From JAYQUR01 sp038133505 (GTDB lineage Bacteria; Pseudomonadota; Alphaproteobacteria; MPNO01; UBA830): 11,130 nt of DNA. Location of the stretch: assembly GCA_038133505.1 (NCBI GenBank), contig JAYPTI010000108.1:1-11130 (forward strand). Reading direction: 5' to 3'. Below, piece after piece: positions 7,492-11,130 of the stretch; the first letter of the stretch is position 1, and each line of letters opens with the position of its first letter. Both the position numbers and the translations under genes were made by a program. Below the pieces are notes generated by a model. The model worked only from the letters and a program-made list of their open reading frames with translations. It was not told the origin of the DNA and made no database searches.

Positions 7492-8640
7492 CCGGTCCCG
7501 TGGCACGCCCCGGCATCATGGAGATGTCGCCCTACGTCCCCGGCAAGTCCAAGGTCGAAGGGGTCGAAAAGATCATCAAGCTGTCGTCCAACGAAGGCGC
7601 GCTGGGCCCGAGCCCGAAGGCCGTCGCCGCCTACCGGACGGTCGCGGAGACCCTGCACCGCTACCCCGACGGCGGATCGGTCGCCCTGCGCGAGGCCATC
7701 GGCGCGCGGCACGGGCTCGATCCCGACCGCATCGTCTGCGGCGCCGGGTCCGACGAGGTGCTCGCCCTGCTGGCGCGCGCCTATGCCGGGCCGGGCGACG
7801 AGGTGCTGTTCGGCGAGCACGCGTTCACGATGTACCCGCTGTTCGCGCTGTCGGTCGGCGCCACGCCGGTCAAGGCGACCGAGACCGATTACACCGTGAC
7901 CGTCGATGCGTTGCTGGATTGCGTTACCGAGCGGACGCGCATCGTCTACGTCGCGAACCCGAACAATCCGACCGGCACGTTCGTCACCAAGGACGAGATG
8001 GCGCGCCTGCGCGACGGCCTGCGCGACGACATCCTTCTCGTCATCGACGCGGCCTACGCGGAATACGTCACGCGGAACGATTACAGCGCCGGCATCGAGA
8101 TGGTCGACGCGGGCGACAACGTCGTGATGACGCGCACCTTCTCGAAAATCTACGCGATGGGCGGCATGCGCCTCGGCTGGGGCTACTGCCCGCCGGCCGT
8201 GGCCGACGTGCTGAACCGTATCCGGCCGCCGTTCAACGTTACCAGCGCGGCGCAGGCAGCCGGCATCGCGGCTGTGAACGACGTCGAATTCATCACCCGG
8301 TCGCGCGACCACAACACCGCCTGGCTGCCGTGGATGGAAGACCGTCTCGCGGCGCTCGGCCTCGACCTTGCCGACGGCTTCCTCATATTTCTGGAGACGT
8401 TCGTNNNNNNNNNNCGGCCTCGACGTGGTGCCGAGCGTGGGCAATTTCGTGCTCGTGCGTTTCCCGGACGAGCCGGGCCGCAACGCCGATGCGGCAATGG
8501 CGCACCTGAACGGCCGCGGCATCATCCCGCGCAGCACCGCGAGCGCGGGCATTCCCGACGGCATCCGCATCACCATCGGGCTCGAGGAGGAAATGCGCGC
8601 GACGGCGGATGCCATAGCGGATTTCCTGAACGGATCATGA
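7488..8640 (+). CDS. hisC: HisC-family aminotransferase, interrupted by an assembly gap
   Basis: A PLP-dependent class I/II aminotransferase of the histidinol-phosphate type. Residues 1-293 read in one frame: KLSSNEGALGPSP near the start, NPNNPTG at 157-163, DAAYAEY, and the PLP lysine Lys220 in TFSKIYAMGGMRLGWG. After the gap the frame shifts by one and continues VVPSVGNFVLVRFP to DGIRITIGLEEE. Deleting 58 bases (8367-8424) rejoins the halves as LGLDVVPSVGNF and gives a normal 364-residue HisC, so the gene is probably intact in the organism. It starts inside the chorismate mutase stop (ATGA) and ends inside the tyrA start (ATGA). In this operon it probably transaminates prephenate or 4-hydroxyphenylpyruvate as well as, or instead of, imidazole-acetol phosphate. 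Confidence 0.9.
8367..8414. other. Assembly gap with foreign contig-end sequence inside hisC
   Basis: Ten Ns (8405-8414) are preceded by 38 bases (8367-8404) that do not belong to HisC. The 10-mer cggcctcgac occurs at 8357-8366, just before the foreign bases, and again at 8415-8424, just after the Ns. Read on the minus strand the foreign bases plus flank encode a charged helix-like peptide (ERLQKYEEAVGKVEAERR), as if the assembler had strayed into another gene through a shared k-mer. The N count is a placeholder, because the frame does not survive across it. Confidence 0.9.
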
Positions 8641-9566
8641 CGGCGAAACCGCATTTCGGCCGGGTCGCCTTCATCGGGATCGGCCTGATCGGCTCGTCCA
8701 TCGCGCGCGTCATGAAACGCGACGGGCTGGCCGACGTCATCGTCGCCTGTGCGCGCACCGACGCCACGCTGAAGGCGGCGCTCGATCTCGGCATCGCCGA
8801 CGAAGCGACGTCGGACGCGGCCGAAGCCGTGCGCGACGCGGATCTCGTCATGATCTGCACGCCGGTCTCGACCTACGGCGCCATCGCGGAGACCATCGCG
8901 CCCACGCTGAAACCTGGCGCGATCCTCACCGACGTCGGCTCGGTCAAGGAAGCGGCGATCAAGGCCGTGCTGCCGCATCTGCCGGAAGGCGTGCATTTCG
9001 TGCCGGGCCATCCGATCGCGGGAACGGAAAATTCGGGCCCCGAAGCGGGCTTCGACACGCTGTTCGAGAACCGCTGGTTCCTGATCACGCCGGTCCCGGA
9101 CAGCGATCCGGAGGCCGTGGAGACGGTTGCGGCGCTGTGGCGCTGCGCCGGCAGCAATATCGATTATCTCGAGCCCGCCCATCACGACCAGGTGCTGGCG
9201 ATCACCTCGCACCTGCCCCATCTGATCGCCTACACTATCGTCGGCACCGCGACCGATCTCGAGGATCACATCAAGTCCGAGGTCATCAAATATTCCGCGT
9301 CGGGTTTCCGCGACTTCACCCGGATCGCGGCGTCGGACCCGGTGATGTGGCGCGACATCTTCATCGCCAACCGCGACGCCGTTCTCGAAATGCTGGGCCG
9401 CCTGTCGGAAGACCTGGCCGGCCTTCAGCGCGCGATCCGCGTCGGCGACGGCGACAAGCTGGAAGCGCTGTTCAGGCGCACCCGGGAAATCCGCCGCGGC
9501 GTCGTCGAGGCCGGACAGCACATCCCGCCCGCGCCGCAGTCCGACGAGGACGAGGATACGCAATAG
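8637..9566 (+). CDS. tyrA: Prephenate/arogenate dehydrogenase
   Basis: TyrA oxidatively decarboxylates prephenate to 4-hydroxyphenylpyruvate or arogenate to tyrosine. The 309 residues form an N-terminal Rossmann domain and a helical dimerisation domain. The nucleotide loop is GIGLIGSS (14-21). The strand that follows ends ACART (38-41) without the acidic residue usual for strict NAD use, so NADP or dual use is possible. TDVGSVK (98-104), GHPIAGTENSG with His125 (124-134), and HHDQVLAITSHLPH (182-195) are the conserved catalytic blocks. There is no ACT or fused mutase domain, so feedback control may sit elsewhere, perhaps on the chorismate mutase two genes upstream. The start overlaps the hisC stop. 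The C-terminus is acidic and probably disordered. Confidence 0.95.
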   Translation: MTAKPHFGRVAFIGIGLIGSSIARVMKRDGLADVIVACARTDATLKAALDLGIADEATSDAAEAVRDADLVMICTPVSTYGAIAETIAPTLKPGAILTDVGSVKEAAIKAVLPHLPEGVHFVPGHPIAGTENSGPEAGFDTLFENRWFLITPVPDSDPEAVETVAALWRCAGSNIDYLEPAHHDQVLAITSHLPHLIAYTIVGTATDLEDHIKSEVIKYSASGFRDFTRIAASDPVMWRDIFIANRDAVLEMLGRLSEDLAGLQRAIRVGDGDKLEALFRRTREIRRGVVEAGQHIPPAPQSDEDEDTQ

Positions 9567-9575
9567 GCACGCCGG

Positions 9576-9594
9576 GGCATCCGCCTGGGGTGCC
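9576..9594. terminator. Hairpin between convergent tyrA and DUF2125 genes
   Basis: GGCATCC (9576-9582) pairs with GGGTGCC (9588-9594) with one G-U pair and a five-base loop. It sits ten bases past the tyrA stop and six bases past the end of the facing gene, so it can act for both strands. Neither side has a convincing T run. Confidence 0.45.
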
Positions 9595-9599
9595 TTGCC

Positions 9600-10664
9600 T
9601 CAGTCCCACTTCACCGCTTTGAGCCGCGCCATCGGCACCGGACCGAGATAGACCTGCTGCTGTTGGATCGTGAGCGGCAGGCGCGCCGGCCCGCCGCCGA
9701 GCGTCAGCGCCTTGTTCGCGACCTTGGCGGCGAACGCCGTTCGCGCGTCGATCATGCCGGCGGCGGTCAGCGCATCGGCCGCCTGGTCGAGCCCGTCGAT
9801 CTCGGCCGTCGTCGCACCCTGCGGCTGAAGCGAGGCATCCAGCGCGAACGTCCCCGTCGCGGCGAGGCGAAGCGCCCGCCAGACGATGGAGAACTTTTCG
9901 ACCTCGACGACGCCGCCGCTGGTACGCCACCGCGTCAGCATGTCGGAGACCTTGCCGCCGGGCGCCATGTCGCCGGTGATCACCGCCTCCAGCCCGACCG
10001 ACTCGACGGTGCGGCCGAGCGGCGCCGACCAGAGCTCGGGAACCGTGATCGCGGTCGCATGGGCCGACAGCCCGATGCCCGCGGCGGGTTTCGCCCCGGC
10101 GGCCTGCGCGCCGGACGCGTTCCCGGCGGGCCTGTCCCGTTCGGCCAGCGGACCGACCCGGATATCGAACGCTTCGGCGGACACCGGGGGCTCCTCGCCG
10201 CGCGACACGCTGATCCCCTGGAAGGTGAACCGGCCGGCGCGGACCGCCTTGTCATCGGCATCGAGTTCGCCCGCCGCCTTGGCGGCGTTTACGCGGAACG
10301 TATCCTCGCCGACGGTGAGCAGATGGAGACCGGGCGCGGAAAGATCGAGATGCTCGGGCCGCCACGGCTTGGCCGTCGCGCCCAGCCGGGGAGCCGTCCA
10401 GGCCCAGGCGGGCGGCTCGCCCGGACCGGCGATGGACGCGGCGCCGATCGACACCTCGATGCGGAAGGGAAAGCCGCTGATGACGGGCTCGTCGAGCTGC
10501 ACCTGCCATCCGGCGGCACGCCGTTCGACCGCCCAGCGGGCGATCTCGTCGCGCACCTTGCCGGCGGCGGCGTACCAGAACGCGGCATAGCCGGCCGCGG
10601 ACAGCACAATCAGCGCGATCACGAAAAGCGATATGTAGAGACGCATCCGTCGCATGGGTCTCAT
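9600..10664 (-). CDS. DUF2125 domain-containing membrane-anchored protein
   Basis: A protein of 354 residues with an N-terminal signal anchor (hydrophobic about 10-31, after MRPMRRMRLY) and a large periplasmic part. The segment EPVISGFPFRIEVSIG (59-74) and the following beta-rich repeats match DUF2125, an alphaproteobacterial family of unknown function that I associate loosely with AsmA-like envelope proteins. The start is uncertain. ATG at 10664, 10655 or 10646 would all place the anchor at the N-terminus, and none has a ribosome site. The frame stays open to 10733, but that extension enters sequence close to a suspect contig join. I chose 10664. It converges on tyrA across a shared hairpin and has no obvious link to tyrosine synthesis. 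Confidence 0.85.
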   Translation of the reverse strand: MRPMRRMRLYISLFVIALIVLSAAGYAAFWYAAAGKVRDEIARWAVERRAAGWQVQLDEPVISGFPFRIEVSIGAASIAGPGEPPAWAWTAPRLGATAKPWRPEHLDLSAPGLHLLTVGEDTFRVNAAKAAGELDADDKAVRAGRFTFQGISVSRGEEPPVSAEAFDIRVGPLAERDRPAGNASGAQAAGAKPAAGIGLSAHATAITVPELWSAPLGRTVESVGLEAVITGDMAPGGKVSDMLTRWRTSGGVVEVEKFSIVWRALRLAATGTFALDASLQPQGATTAEIDGLDQAADALTAAGMIDARTAFAAKVANKALTLGGGPARLPLTIQQQQVYLGPVPMARLKAVKWD

Positions 10665-11017
10665 ATAGAGTCGGTCGGTCGCAAAATCGATAGGATTAAC
10701 CATAGGGTATGATCCGCTTGCGCGGAATCGCACCGGCCCCCTCCCCCACCCCGCCCACCCACCCCCCTATACACAAGGGGTGGCCGGGGGGGGGGCGGCG
10801 CCGTCGGGGACAGACGCGAAGGTGAGGGAGGCGGCGCAGCAGGTACTGGGATGGGGGGGGCAATAGGTGCTACTGGTGGTGGCGATCCAGGGCCCGCAAA
10901 TGGAGAGGTGGTGACTTTGAGTTTAGGCCCACCAGAACTAGCTCCCACCGATGGGGCACCTGGTACTTTGAGTTTCAAACTTGGAGTTGGCGGAGTGGGC
11001 TGGCCGGGTTGGGTCAT
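10661..11017 (-). CDS. Proline-rich protein N-terminus, truncated at a suspect join
   Basis: The frame starts at ATG 11017 and stays open to 10661, but only about the first 70 residues (down to about 10808) look real. They are rich in Pro, Ala and Gly with two basic-hydrophobic repeats, SLKLKVPGAP and PKLKV. Beyond that the translation becomes poly-Pro then poly-Gly, produced by C and G runs, and finally the antisense of the DUF2125 start region. Codon use (AAA, ACT, AGT) is unlike the rest of the window. Proline-rich cytoplasmic leaders with KLKLK repeats occur, as I recall, in Verrucomicrobiota-type proteins, often before membrane segments; this is a weak guess. No domain is recognisable. 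The nominal ATGA overlap with DUF2125 is probably an accident of the join. Confidence 0.4.
   Translation of the reverse strand: MTQPGQPTPPTPSLKLKVPGAPSVGASSGGPKLKVTTSPFAGPGSPPPVAPIAPPIPVPAAPPPSPSRLSPTAPPPPRPPLVYRGVGGRGGGGGRCDSAQADHTLWLILSILRPTDSI
10735..10860. other. Low-complexity G/C homopolymer zone, probable chimeric join
   Basis: The + strand is C-rich to 10768 (runs of 5-6 C), then has an 8-base A/T island, TATACACA (10768-10775), then G-rich sequence with runs of 10 G (10786-10795) and 8 G (10853-10860). CCACCCC can fold back onto GGGGTGG. The DNA to the left is alphaproteobacterial; to the right it is lower in GC and uses different codons. TATACACA is also the core of the common transposase mosaic-end adapter, which hints at a library artefact but is only eight bases. 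Confidence 0.6.
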
Positions 11018-11030
11018 CGAAAAGAAGAGT

Positions 11031-11130
11031 TCAGGTTGATGAATTTTTGGCAATGATATCTGAAAGTTCCTCGCCAGATGCTTCTTCTAGAGATTTACCT
11101 TTGATGGATAAATCTTCCATAGTTTTGAGG
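11031..11130 (-). CDS. Unrecognised reading frame at window edge (C-terminus or 29-aa ORF)
   Basis: On the minus strand an open frame enters at the window edge and stops with TGA at 11033-11031. It includes ATG at 11120, from which it would encode only 29 residues, a charged helical-looking peptide beginning MEDLSIKGKSLEEASGEE. It may be the tail of a longer protein outside the window. The proline-rich frame begins 13 bases further on, so the two could be one operon. Of the last 90 bases of the window only 33 are G or C, clearly lower than the rest. I do not recognise the protein. Confidence 0.4.
   Translation of the reverse strand, partial: LKTMEDLSIKGKSLEEASGEELSDIIAKNSST

Noticed and set aside
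8357..8424. Insertion sequence or MITE with a 10-base target-site duplication in hisC
   Set aside because: Only a left 38-base end is present. No terminal inverted repeat or right end is visible, and the repeat abuts the Ns directly, which fits a contig overlap better. Reads could still overturn this.
7470..9563. 697-residue open frame on the minus strand opposite hisC and tyrA
   Set aside because: It is composed of Arg, Gly, Asp and Ala-rich sequence with no domain, and it mirrors well-recognised genes. Long antisense frames are expected at this GC content. It also runs across the N gap.
6840..9566. 908-residue frame that appears to fuse chorismate mutase shadow, HisC and TyrA
   Set aside because: It exists because the real hisC and tyrA share a frame before and after the gap and the Ns hide the frame change. 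The part after the gap up to 8637 is out-of-frame noise.
1..11130. CRISPR arrays, tRNA or rRNA genes, phage or toxin-antitoxin modules
   Set aside because: No spaced direct repeats, no tRNA-like cloverleaf or rRNA segments and no matching protein families were seen. The window is mostly ordinary metabolic genes.

Overview
The window is high-GC bacterial DNA whose gene content (PHB genes phaA/phaB, metX-metW, an aroQ-type chorismate mutase with hisC and tyrA, DUF2125, glyoxalase II) points to an alphaproteobacterium, most like Rhodospirillales. This rests on recollection of families and synteny, not on a search. A run of Ns at 8405-8414 and a compositionally foreign tail suggest a scaffolded metagenome or draft assembly.

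Layout. On the + strand, 1-2322 carries the 3' end of an acetyl-CoA acetyltransferase gene (phaA), an acetoacetyl-CoA reductase (phaB) and a drug/metabolite-type exporter. On the - strand, 3711-2315 is a two-gene glutathione unit: glyoxalase II (gloB), then a glutathione S-transferase-like protein. A methyltransferase (3825-4616, +) diverges from gloB and runs tail to tail into metX-metW (- strand, 6398-4591). Diverging from metX is an aromatic amino acid operon, chorismate mutase - hisC-like aminotransferase - tyrA (6607-9566, +), in which both junctions are 4-base ATGA overlaps. It ends at a hairpin shared with a convergent DUF2125 envelope protein (10664-9600, -).

How they work together. 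phaA and phaB convert acetyl-CoA to (R)-3-hydroxybutyryl-CoA for PHB. metX activates homoserine for methionine synthesis, with metW as its usual partner. The chorismate mutase, HisC-family aminotransferase and TyrA form a complete chorismate-to-tyrosine branch. gloB and the GST-like gene fit glutathione-dependent detoxification.

Two places are probably not real biology. At 8367-8414 hisC is broken by 38 foreign bases plus ten Ns. An exact 10-base repeat flanks them, and removing 58 bases restores one intact 364-residue frame. From about 10735 to the end, G/C homopolymer sequence leads into lower-GC DNA encoding a proline-rich protein start and another reading frame. This tail looks like a second organism joined to the contig. 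I see no new defence, mobile or CRISPR-like system. The most biologically interesting item is the chorismate mutase, whose C-terminal half looks like an eroded prephenate dehydratase plus ACT domain.
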